Shown here: in pieces, positions 26,585 to 32,816 of the stretch | Numbering within the stretch: the stretch's first letter is position 1 | Layout of the letters: every line of letters begins with the position of its first letter | NCBI GenBank assembly: GCA_913048215.1 | Contig: CAJWXC010000009.1 | Location: 1-32,816, forward strand | Reading direction: 5' to 3' | Length of the DNA stretch: 32,816 nt | Source: an uncultured Flavobacteriaceae bacterium | Lineage (GTDB): Bacteria; Bacteroidota; Bacteroidia; Flavobacteriales; Flavobacteriaceae | Translations under genes and position numbers: made by a program | The notes under the pieces: model-generated | The model's input: the letters and a program-made list of their open reading frames with translations, nothing else | What the model was told of the DNA's origin: nothing | Database searches by the model: none

Positions 26585-27913
26585 ATGTTTGATAATTTAA
26601 GTGATAAGTTAGATAAGGCCCTTCATGTGCTCAAAGGGCACGGAAGTATTACAGAGGTTAACGTTGCAGAAACCCTAAAAGAGGTGCGTCGTGCCCTTTT
26701 GGATGCCGATGTTAATTTTAAAATAGCCAAAGATTTTACTAAAACCGTAAAGCAAAAAGCGCTGGGTCAAAATGTATTGACATCTCTGCAACCTAGCCAA
26801 TTAATGGTCAAGATTGTAAAGGATGAACTCACAGCCCTTATGGGTGGAGATGCTGCTGGGATTAACTTGAAAGGCTCACCAAGTGTGATTTTAATGTCTG
26901 GTTTACAGGGTAGTGGTAAAACAACCTTCTCTGGTAAACTGGCCAATTATTTAAAAACCAAAAAAAGTAAAAATCCTTTATTGGTGGCCTGTGATGTGTA
27001 CCGTCCTGCAGCGATCAATCAACTTCATGTTGTTGGAGATCAAATAGGGGTTGAGGTATTTAGTGACCAAGGTAATATGGATCCTGTTGCTATTGCAACA
27101 AAGGCTGTTGCCCATGCAAAGGCAAAGGGTCATAACGTTGTTATTATAGATACTGCCGGTCGTTTGGCGGTTGATGAGCCAATGATGCAAGAAATAGAAA
27201 ATGTACACAAAGCAATTTCTCCAAGCGAGACATTGTTTGTTGTAGATGCTATGACGGGTCAAGATGCTGTTAATACTGCCAAGACTTTTAATGATAGACT
27301 TAACTTTGACGGGGTCATCCTTACCAAACTTGATGGTGATACAAGGGGTGGTGCTGCACTGTCTATAAAAAGTGTTGTAAACAAGCCTATTAAATTTATT
27401 GGTACTGGTGAGAAAATGGATGCAATTGATGTGTTCTATCCAGATCGTATGGCAGATAGAATCTTGGGTATGGGAGATGTTATATCTCTGGTAGAGAGAG
27501 CCCAAGAGCAGTTTGATGAAGATGAGGCAAGAAAATTACAAAAGAAAATAGCCAAAAATCAATTTGGTTTTGATGATTTTTTAAAGCAAATCAATCAGGT
27601 CAAGAAAATGGGAAGCATGAAGGATCTAGTAGGAATGATACCGGGTGCTGGAAAGGCTATGAAGGATGTTGATATAGATGATGATGCTTTTAAGCATATA
27701 GAGGCTATCATTCATTCTATGACGCCACTTGAGAGAAGTGTACCTACAAAAATTGATACTAGTCGTAAAAAACGAATTGCAAAAGGTAGTGGTACCTCAG
27801 TACAGCAAATTAATCAACTACTCAAGCAGTTTCAGCAGATGAGTAAAATGATGAAAATGATGCAAGGTGGAGGCGGTAAAAAGATGATGCAGATGATGGG
27901 AAATATGCGTTAA
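26585..27913 (+). CDS. ffh: Signal recognition particle protein Ffh (SRP54)
   Basis: Ffh binds signal sequences of nascent membrane proteins with 4.5S RNA and delivers them to FtsY and SecY. The 442-residue product has an N domain (1-90, with EVRRALLDADVNFKI), and a G domain with P-loop GLQGSGKT (106-113), DTAGR (189-193), TKLDGD (247-252) and GTGE (273-276). The Met-rich M domain runs from about 300 (KMGSMKDLVGMIPG, later MSKMMKMMQGGGGKKMMQMM). Everything is intact. folD follows after 43 nt with no terminator, so the two are likely one transcript. Confidence 0.98.
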   Translation: MFDNLSDKLDKALHVLKGHGSITEVNVAETLKEVRRALLDADVNFKIAKDFTKTVKQKALGQNVLTSLQPSQLMVKIVKDELTALMGGDAAGINLKGSPSVILMSGLQGSGKTTFSGKLANYLKTKKSKNPLLVACDVYRPAAINQLHVVGDQIGVEVFSDQGNMDPVAIATKAVAHAKAKGHNVVIIDTAGRLAVDEPMMQEIENVHKAISPSETLFVVDAMTGQDAVNTAKTFNDRLNFDGVILTKLDGDTRGGAALSIKSVVNKPIKFIGTGEKMDAIDVFYPDRMADRILGMGDVISLVERAQEQFDEDEARKLQKKIAKNQFGFDDFLKQINQVKKMGSMKDLVGMIPGAGKAMKDVDIDDDAFKHIEAIIHSMTPLERSVPTKIDTSRKKRIAKGSGTSVQQINQLLKQFQQMSKMMKMMQGGGGKKMMQMMGNMR

Positions 27914-27956
27914 GTACCATTACATCATTGTAGGCAAGAATTATAAAACACAGGCT

Positions 27957-28844
27957 ATGACAATTTTAGACGGAAAAAAAGTATCAAACGATATAAAAAA
28001 TGAAATTGCGGTAGAGGTTAAAAAGATGAAAGATGCCGGAGAAAAGGTACCTCATCTAGCTGCTGTAATTGTAGGAGATGATGGCGCATCCCTAACCTAT
28101 GTTGGAAGTAAAGTCCGCTCCTGTGAGAGGGTTGGTTTTGAGTCTACAATGGTACGCATGTCTCACACCACAAGTGAGGTAGAACTTTTAGATAAAATTA
28201 AAGAATTAAACCACAATGATGACATTGATGGTTTTATCATACAGTTACCACTACCTCCACAAATAAATACTCAGCGCGTTTTAATGGCGGTAGATCCTAG
28301 TAAAGACGTAGATGGATTTCATCCAGAAAACTTTGGGAGAATGGCCCTTGATATGTCAACTTTTATACCTGCCACCCCTTTTGGAATTTTAGAATTATTA
28401 GAGCGTTATAATGTAGATACGAAGGGGAAGCATACTGTTGTTATTGGTAGAAGCCACATTGTTGGTAGGCCCATGAGTATACTAATGAGCCGCAAGGGTT
28501 GGCCAGGAAACTCTACGGTAACCCTAACCCACAGTAACACAAAAAACATAACACAAATAATTTCTCAAGCAGACATTGTGATTTCTGCCCTTGGAGTGCC
28601 TAATTTTTTGAAAGCAGAAATGGTCAAAGACGATGCTGTGGTAATTGATGTTGGAATCACAAGAGTAGAGGATACTTCAAGACCAAAAGGCTACAGAATT
28701 GTTGGTGATGTAGATTTTGACGGGGTGAGCAAAAAGGCAAGTTTTATAACTCCTGTTCCTGGTGGAGTAGGACCTATGACTATTGCCATGCTACTTAAAA
28801 ACACCCTTCTTGCCAGAGAGCAGCGTGCTACTACAAACAGCTAA
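27957..28844 (+). CDS. folD: Methylenetetrahydrofolate dehydrogenase / cyclohydrolase
   Basis: FolD oxidises 5,10-methylene-THF with NADP and hydrolyses the product to 10-formyl-THF, feeding purine and initiator-Met-tRNA formylation. The 295-residue protein is the usual length. Y48 and K52 in SLTYVGSKVRSCERVG form the active site, with D119 in KDVDGFHPEN. The cofactor loop is VIGRSHIVGRP (162-172), and the closing signature PVPGGVGPMTIAM is at 266-278. It follows ffh and converges on the VOC gene with only 29 nt between. Confidence 0.98.
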   Translation: MTILDGKKVSNDIKNEIAVEVKKMKDAGEKVPHLAAVIVGDDGASLTYVGSKVRSCERVGFESTMVRMSHTTSEVELLDKIKELNHNDDIDGFIIQLPLPPQINTQRVLMAVDPSKDVDGFHPENFGRMALDMSTFIPATPFGILELLERYNVDTKGKHTVVIGRSHIVGRPMSILMSRKGWPGNSTVTLTHSNTKNITQIISQADIVISALGVPNFLKAEMVKDDAVVIDVGITRVEDTSRPKGYRIVGDVDFDGVSKKASFITPVPGGVGPMTIAMLLKNTLLAREQRATTNS

Positions 28845-28873
28845 TACCATTGGTCAGATTTTTTTCTTTTGGT

Positions 28874-29296
28874 TTATTTTGCAAATAGTTGATTTGCATC
28901 TGCAAATGCTTTAAACTCTAAGGCATTTGAGCTAGGGTCTTTAAAGAACATGGTTGCCTGTTCTCCTACTAGTCCTTTAAAGCGTATGTAAGGTTCGATG
29001 ATAAACTCGATGTTCTTTTCTTGAAGTTGTTTTGCTAACTTTTGAAAGGTATCCATATCAAGCACCACACCAAAATGCGGGATTGGCACCTGTTTGCCGT
29101 CTACTTGATTTGTTGGAGCCTTATCTAAGGGTTCTTCCTTTAGGTGTATGACAAGTTGGTGTCCAAAGAAATTAAAATCTACCCAATGATCACTACTTCT
29201 CCCTTCTTGGCAACCAAGTGTATCTCTATAAAATGTTCTGCAACTTGCTAAGTCATCAACGGGTATGGCTAGATGGAAAGGCGAAAGTGTAGGCAT
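28874..29296 (-). CDS. VOC-family (glyoxalase / dioxygenase fold) protein
   Basis: A 140-residue protein of the vicinal oxygen chelate fold, with the two beta-alpha-beta-beta-beta halves: [20 protein letters not shown], where H8 is a likely metal ligand, and [20 protein letters not shown] with H74. A third likely ligand is E127 in NALEFKAF. The His/His/Glu set fits a metal-dependent enzyme, but the substrate cannot be inferred and a role in glyoxal detoxification is only one option. It lies 24 nt downstream of the lipoprotein gene on the same strand, so a two-gene operon is likely. Confidence 0.85.
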   Translation of the reverse strand: MPTLSPFHLAIPVDDLASCRTFYRDTLGCQEGRSSDHWVDFNFFGHQLVIHLKEEPLDKAPTNQVDGKQVPIPHFGVVLDMDTFQKLAKQLQEKNIEFIIEPYIRFKGLVGEQATMFFKDPSSNALEFKAFADANQLFAK

Positions 29297-29320
29297 TAAG
29301 GTGTATTGTTTTAATTAGTA

Positions 29321-29878
29321 TTAATCCTCCCAAGAAATCATAAGGTACTTAAAGGTAGCTCCTTGTGGTATTTGAGACGGGTCTATGGTTAGGTTTGGGT
29401 TGTACCTTAGGTTTTCTGGCAACTCCTTTTTATTTATAGTGACAAACACATCACTGTCTTTTAAGAAAATAACAACAGCGTCAATACTAGTTTGTATGCC
29501 AGAAATTTCATAATTGTCTTTGATATCTTTAAAGGTGCTTTTCATGGAGAGCCCTTTGCTGGTTTTATATCTAGAGTCATATACCCGTATGGTATTAATG
29601 GTAGCGTCTGGATTATTTTGGTTATTTGGAGATAGCCCCAGTAGTTTATTACCATCTTTTGAAAATATTTCTACGTCTCCTTGAAGGGCATCACTTGGGT
29701 TTATCTTTGAAAGAGATACAATGCTATCATTAGCAAAAACAGTTCTTAGTTGGTTTACGGTAGTTTGGCTTGTAAGGCTGCCTATTTCACCATTTGCTAT
29801 GGTAAATGCGTCTTTTTTGCTTGTGCATTGTATAGAGAGTAGCGTAGTTAAAGCTGTTATAATAAGAGCGTTTTTCAT
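29321..29878 (-). CDS. Predicted lipoprotein, possibly DUF1131 / YfeY-like
   Basis: A 185-residue exported lipoprotein. The signal (residues 1-17) is followed by C18 in the lipobox LSIQC, so it should be lipid-anchored. The mature part has GEIGSLTSQTTVNQLRTVF, TINTIRVYDSRYKTSKGLSM and the ending FKYLMISWED. The layout (G-hG-Lt start, a central hxxhxVhDsxh... segment, closing hxIsW) recalls the DUF1131 family, which includes E. coli YfeY; I judge this by eye and hold it loosely. Function is unknown. It is probably co-transcribed with the downstream VOC gene and divergent from queE. Confidence 0.7.
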   Translation of the reverse strand: MKNALIITALTTLLSIQCTSKKDAFTIANGEIGSLTSQTTVNQLRTVFANDSIVSLSKINPSDALQGDVEIFSKDGNKLLGLSPNNQNNPDATINTIRVYDSRYKTSKGLSMKSTFKDIKDNYEISGIQTSIDAVVIFLKDSDVFVTINKKELPENLRYNPNLTIDPSQIPQGATFKYLMISWED

Positions 29879-30065
29879 TATTTTGTTTTGGTTTTTGGGA
29901 GTTATACTGTCTCTTGTTGGAGGAGCATGTTTTTAATTTTTATAAAAATAACAATTGTATCCTGTCTTGTAAAATATTATAGTCTTTAGTTTTATGGAAA
30001 GGTATTTTAGGCTGTTTTATTTCAGAAATTGTAATGGTACTTTTCTTCTTTTGTCTTTATACAAA

Positions 30066-30099
30066 TTTGCACCCATCGTAGATAATTATACTATCTTTG
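30066..30099 (+). promoter_or_regulatory. Promoter of queE, near-leaderless
   Basis: TTTG (30066-30069), 22 nt, then TATCTTTG (30092-30099) fits TTG-N17-23-TAnnTTTG. The element ends 7 nt before the queE ATG, so the predicted leader is about 4 nt. Confidence 0.65.
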
Positions 30100-30106
30100 C
30101 TCACCT

Positions 30107-30736
30107 ATGCAAAAAGAGATTCAAGAGCAAGTAAACAAAGGTGTAATGCTTCCACTTATGGAAGAGTTTTACACCATTCAAGGGGAGGGATATCACAAAG
30201 GTACTGCAGCTTATTTTATTAGAGTTGGAGGCTGTGATGTAGGCTGTCATTGGTGTGATGTTAAAGAAAGCTGGAATCCAAAGAGTCATCCCCCAACGGC
30301 CATTGAGGCTATCGCAGAAAATGCGAATAACTACTCCAAAACTATTGTTATCACTGGTGGAGAGCCACTTACCTGGGATATGGGGCCACTAACATCTTTG
30401 TTAAAAAATATGGGTATGAATACTCATATAGAAACTTCTGGGGCTTACCCTTTATCTGGCTCTTGGGATTGGATTTGTTTGTCTCCAAAAAAAATGAAAC
30501 TACCTACCAAACAGGTATACAAAGCAGCTCATGAATTAAAGGTGATTATATACAATAAAAACGATTTTAAATTCGCAGAAGAGCAAGCTGCAAAGGTGGG
30601 GAGTGATTGTATTTTATACCTGCAGCCAGAGTGGAGTAAAAGGGAAACTATGATTCCTCAAATTGTAGACTATGTTATGGCAAACCCCAAGTGGATGGTA
30701 TCTTTGCAAACTCACAAGTATTTAAATATTCCGTAA
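30107..30736 (+). CDS. queE: 7-carboxy-7-deazaguanine synthase (radical SAM)
   Basis: QueE performs the radical-SAM ring contraction that makes 7-carboxy-7-deazaguanine, a precursor of queuosine tRNA modification. The 209-residue product has FYTIQGEGYHKGTAAYFIRV at 21-40, then C43-x3-C47-x2-C50 (GGCDVGCHWCD) for the 4Fe-4S cluster, and VITGGEPLTW (81-90) for SAM binding. C-terminal LQPEWSKRE and SLQTHKYLNIP are typical. No other queuosine genes (queC, queD, queF) are in the window. The gene appears to be transcribed alone from a promoter almost abutting its ATG. Its stop is 1 nt from the end of the convergent small gene. Confidence 0.95.
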   Translation: MQKEIQEQVNKGVMLPLMEEFYTIQGEGYHKGTAAYFIRVGGCDVGCHWCDVKESWNPKSHPPTAIEAIAENANNYSKTIVITGGEPLTWDMGPLTSLLKNMGMNTHIETSGAYPLSGSWDWICLSPKKMKLPTKQVYKAAHELKVIIYNKNDFKFAEEQAAKVGSDCILYLQPEWSKRETMIPQIVDYVMANPKWMVSLQTHKYLNIP

Positions 30737-30737
30737 G

Positions 30738-30980
30738 CTATTTTTCTTGGTATAATTGCCCTCTGTGTGGTTTAAGACGCTCTCTTAAATCATCCATGTG
30801 TTTTTTCTCTACCACCAAATAAGCAATATGGTGCATATCATGGACATTCTCTTGACCACAAAGTGTGTTCTGCAGTTTTTCTGAACGTGAAAACTCTTCC
30901 AAATGTATGATATGGTGTGCCGCAGTTTGAGAGGCGTTAGGGCCTTTAAAGTCCCAAATTAATTTTATGCGTTGGCTCAT
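30738..30980 (-). CDS. Hypothetical His-rich protein, 80 residues
   Basis: I do not recognise a characterised family. The 80-residue product has eight His residues (22, 23, 26, 47, 50, 51, 61, 72), in clusters AAHHIIHLEEF and NVHDMHHIAYLVVEKKHMDD, and ends LKPHRGQLYQEK. No signal peptide or membrane segment is seen. The N-terminus MSQRIKLIWDFKGPNASQTA and well-formed amphipathic pattern argue for a real gene, as does its own TAnnTTTG upstream. The His spacing could bind metal, but this is only an inference. Confidence 0.65.
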   Translation of the reverse strand: MSQRIKLIWDFKGPNASQTAAHHIIHLEEFSRSEKLQNTLCGQENVHDMHHIAYLVVEKKHMDDLRERLKPHRGQLYQEK

Positions 30981-31032
30981 CTATTGTTATTTTAATTACC
31001 TGTAAGGTGTTTTTATCTTACTATGTGCTTCA

Positions 31033-31040
31033 CAAAAATA
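31033..31040 (-). promoter_or_regulatory. Promoter -7 element for the His-rich 80-residue gene
   Basis: The minus strand reads TATTTTTG, matching TAnnTTTG, with a predicted leader of about 49 nt to the ATG at 30980. No -33 element is apparent. Confidence 0.4.
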
Positions 31041-31100
31041 CTTCTTTTTTTAAACCCTCAGGCATGTACTTTTTTGTATCCTATTGCGTTATTAATTTGA

Positions 31101-31131
31101 TTTGTTTACAAGTGGCAAATTGTTATTTTTG
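31101..31131 (+). promoter_or_regulatory. Canonical promoter of the parvulin gene
   Basis: TTTG (31101-31104), 19 nt, then TATTTTTG (31124-31131) is a full match to the -33/-7 consensus. Predicted start near 31135, leader about 55 nt. Confidence 0.75.
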
Positions 31132-31189
31132 TTTGCTTAGTTAACTGTTCAAACTTTTAGAGAAACATACCTTAAAACATCCTCTTTTT

Positions 31190-32816
31190 ATGAAAAAAAT
31201 CATTCTTATATGCGCAACATTATTCTTTGTGTTTACAGCACATTCTCAATCTAAAAAGGATGTTATTCTTACCATTGACAATACTCCTGTCTACAAACAA
31301 GAGTTTTTAAGGGTGTATAAAAAAAACCTAGATTTGGTAAAGGATACGTCTCAAAAATCTGTAGATGGCTATTTAGATTTGTTTGTAGATTATAAACTAA
31401 AAGTGAAAGAGGCCTATACTCAAAAACTCAATCAAGGAAAAGCATATAAAAAAGAGTTTGAAAAATACCGTGCTCAATTATCTAGAAATTATTTGTTTGA
31501 GCAGAAAATAGAAGAAGACATGGCCCTTGAGGCCTTTGAGCGTTCTAAGGAGCAAATTAATGCACAACACGTTTTAATTATGGTTGGTTATGATGCCTTG
31601 CCCCAAGATACCTTGCAGGCCTTCAATAAAGCAAGAGAGGTTATGCAAAAGGCTAAAAATGGTGCAGACTTCACTGATTTAGTCCTTCAATACTCTGAAG
31701 AGCCAAACACCCAACAGCAAAAAGGGAATCTAGGTTATTTCTCTGCTTTTTCTATGTTGTACCCATTTGAGAATGCCGCCTACAACACCAAGGTAGGTGA
31801 TATTTCTGATATTACTAGGACCTCTTACGGTTATCATGTTATTAAGGTATTGGATAGAAGGCCTACTGGAAATGAAATTACCGTATCTCACATCATGGTT
31901 TCCAATAAAAAAGAAGATCCTAATTTTGACCCTCAGGTGAGAATAAACGAATTATATCAATTATTAAACCAAGGACAAAAATTTGAAGATCTAGCAAAGC
32001 AATTCTCTGAAGATAAAAACTCTGGGGTCTCTGGCGGAAAATTAAAACCATTCACAAGAGGAAAGTTAAGATCTCCTGCCTTTGAGGCGGCCGCTTTTAA
32101 ATTAGACACACCTGGAGAGGTTTCTAAACCAGTTGCTTCTTCTTTTGGTTGGCACATCATACGTTTGGAGGGTATAAGCGCGCCAAAAAGTTATGAACAG
32201 CAGCGAGATAGGCTCCTAGCTCAAGGAAATAGAGGAGAAAGATTGATGGCAGTCACCTCAGAGATAAGGAGTAAAATAAAAGATAAATATGGTTATACTA
32301 ATGATGCCAATTTTGCTACTTTTTTCAACAGCTTTGTAGACAAAGAAATTTTCAGTAGAAGATGGAGTTATGATACCTTAGACCCTGCACTTGAAAAGAT
32401 TATTTTTACTATTGGGGAAACAAATTTGTACTATAAAGATTTTGCAGCACATCTGGCAGTTAGACAAAAAAGACCAGTGCCAACCTCTGTTAAAACTATT
32501 GAGAGTTGTGTACGGTATATGTATGATGATTTTGAAACAGTTGTACTCCAAGATTACTTTAGAGATAAGCTTGAGGACGAAAATCTTGATTATGCAGCAG
32601 TGATTAGTGAGTATAGAGATGGCCTTCTTATTTTTGATGTGATGGAAAAAAATATCTGGAATGCTGCAAAAAAAGATACCCTAGCCTTGCAGGCTTTCTA
32701 TCAAAAAAACAAAGAAAGTTATTTATGGCAAAATAGAGTAGATGCTACTATCTTAACTAGTAACGAAATAGCAGCACTTGAAGAATCTAAGGTTTTATTA
32801 CAACAAGGTAAAACAC
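31190..32816 (+). CDS. Secreted double-parvulin peptidyl-prolyl isomerase (3' partial)
   Basis: The frame is open from the ATG at 31190 to the window end, giving 542 residues without a stop, so the 3' end is missing. A signal peptide (1-19, MKKIILICATLFFVFTAHS) directs export. After an N-terminal SurA-like helical part (about 25-120) come two parvulin (PpiC) domains: about 125-222 (INAQHVLIMV to SYGYHVIKVLDRR) and 228-327 (ITVSHIMVSN to SFGWHIIRLEGI). The following region is helical and of unclear role. By family it is a periplasmic chaperone/isomerase, probably for outer-membrane protein folding as in SurA; this role is inferred. It has its own canonical promoter. Confidence 0.9.
   Translation, partial: MKKIILICATLFFVFTAHSQSKKDVILTIDNTPVYKQEFLRVYKKNLDLVKDTSQKSVDGYLDLFVDYKLKVKEAYTQKLNQGKAYKKEFEKYRAQLSRNYLFEQKIEEDMALEAFERSKEQINAQHVLIMVGYDALPQDTLQAFNKAREVMQKAKNGADFTDLVLQYSEEPNTQQQKGNLGYFSAFSMLYPFENAAYNTKVGDISDITRTSYGYHVIKVLDRRPTGNEITVSHIMVSNKKEDPNFDPQVRINELYQLLNQGQKFEDLAKQFSEDKNSGVSGGKLKPFTRGKLRSPAFEAAAFKLDTPGEVSKPVASSFGWHIIRLEGISAPKSYEQQRDRLLAQGNRGERLMAVTSEIRSKIKDKYGYTNDANFATFFNSFVDKEIFSRRWSYDTLDPALEKIIFTIGETNLYYKDFAAHLAVRQKRPVPTSVKTIESCVRYMYDDFETVVLQDYFRDKLEDENLDYAAVISEYRDGLLIFDVMEKNIWNAAKKDTLALQAFYQKNKESYLWQNRVDATILTSNEIAALEESKVLLQQGKT

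Noticed and set aside
26978-27505. A 175-residue minus-strand frame within ffh
   Set aside because: Fully inside the conserved GTPase domain of Ffh, with no family signal or promoter.
28845-28873. Possible bidirectional terminator between folD and the VOC gene
   Set aside because: A T run is present but no stem of useful length flanks it.
32391-32603. A 70-residue + strand frame inside the parvulin gene
   Set aside because: It is out of frame with a clearly coding, continuous open frame running from 31190 to the window end.

Overview
The window is a stretch of chromosome from a member of the Bacteroidota, most likely a marine-type Flavobacteriaceae; the genus cannot be read from sequence alone. 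Grounds: low GC; A-rich start regions with almost no Shine-Dalgarno motif; promoters of the TTTG / TAnnTTTG type; zinc-free forms of S14, L36 and S4; secY followed directly by infA; and an ECF sigma / FecR (with DUF4974-type C-terminus) / TonB-receptor cassette with an STN domain. No stretch longer than about 230 bases lacks a gene. I see no tRNA, rRNA, CRISPR array, insertion sequence or prophage.

Bases 1-12175 are the S10-spc-alpha ribosomal supercluster on the + strand: rplB (5' end outside the window), rpsS, rplV, rpsC, rplP, rpmC, rpsQ, rplN, rplX, rplE, rpsN, rpsH, rplF, rplR, rpsE, rpmD, rplO, secY, infA, rpmJ, rpsM, rpsK, rpsD, rpoA, rplQ. Most genes are 0-25 bases apart. Three wider gaps carry structure: rpsN-rpsH (92 nt, two-tier hairpin), rpsK-rpsD (201 nt, likely terminator, TAnnTTTG promoter and a perfect hairpin in the leader) and rpoA-rplQ (68 nt). 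A strong intrinsic terminator follows rplQ.

Bases 12231-18243 hold + strand metabolic genes: carA (pyrimidine/arginine synthesis), eno (glycolysis), gltA (TCA cycle), then two different guanidino-group-modifying enzymes, an arginine-deiminase/amidinotransferase-like protein and a CtlX-type hydrolase. Clear terminators follow eno and gltA, and TAnnTTTG elements precede carA, gltA and both deiminase-like genes.

Bases 18249-22424 hold a minus-strand NAD(P)-binding protein with a DUF2867-like C-terminus, a small two-helix membrane protein (+), an unknown 143-residue protein (-), and argS (+).

Bases 22428-26458 (minus) are one regulatory and transport cassette: ECF sigma factor, FecR-type anti-sigma factor, and an STN-containing TonB-dependent receptor. 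The fecR and receptor genes overlap by 35 bases. The expected logic is that the loaded receptor signals through FecR to the sigma factor; the ligand is unknown.

Bases 26515-32816 hold ffh-folD (+) behind a textbook TTTG-N19-TATATTTG promoter, a minus-strand lipoprotein and VOC-protein pair, queE (+, near-leaderless), a His-rich 80-residue unknown (-), and the start of a secreted double-parvulin peptidyl-prolyl isomerase (+) that runs off the end.

Most of this is ordinary housekeeping DNA. I did not find a convincing previously undescribed system. The points most worth checking are the structured leaders in the ribosomal cluster, the tandem guanidino-modifying enzymes, the near-leaderless promoters and the orphan sigma/FecR/receptor cassette.
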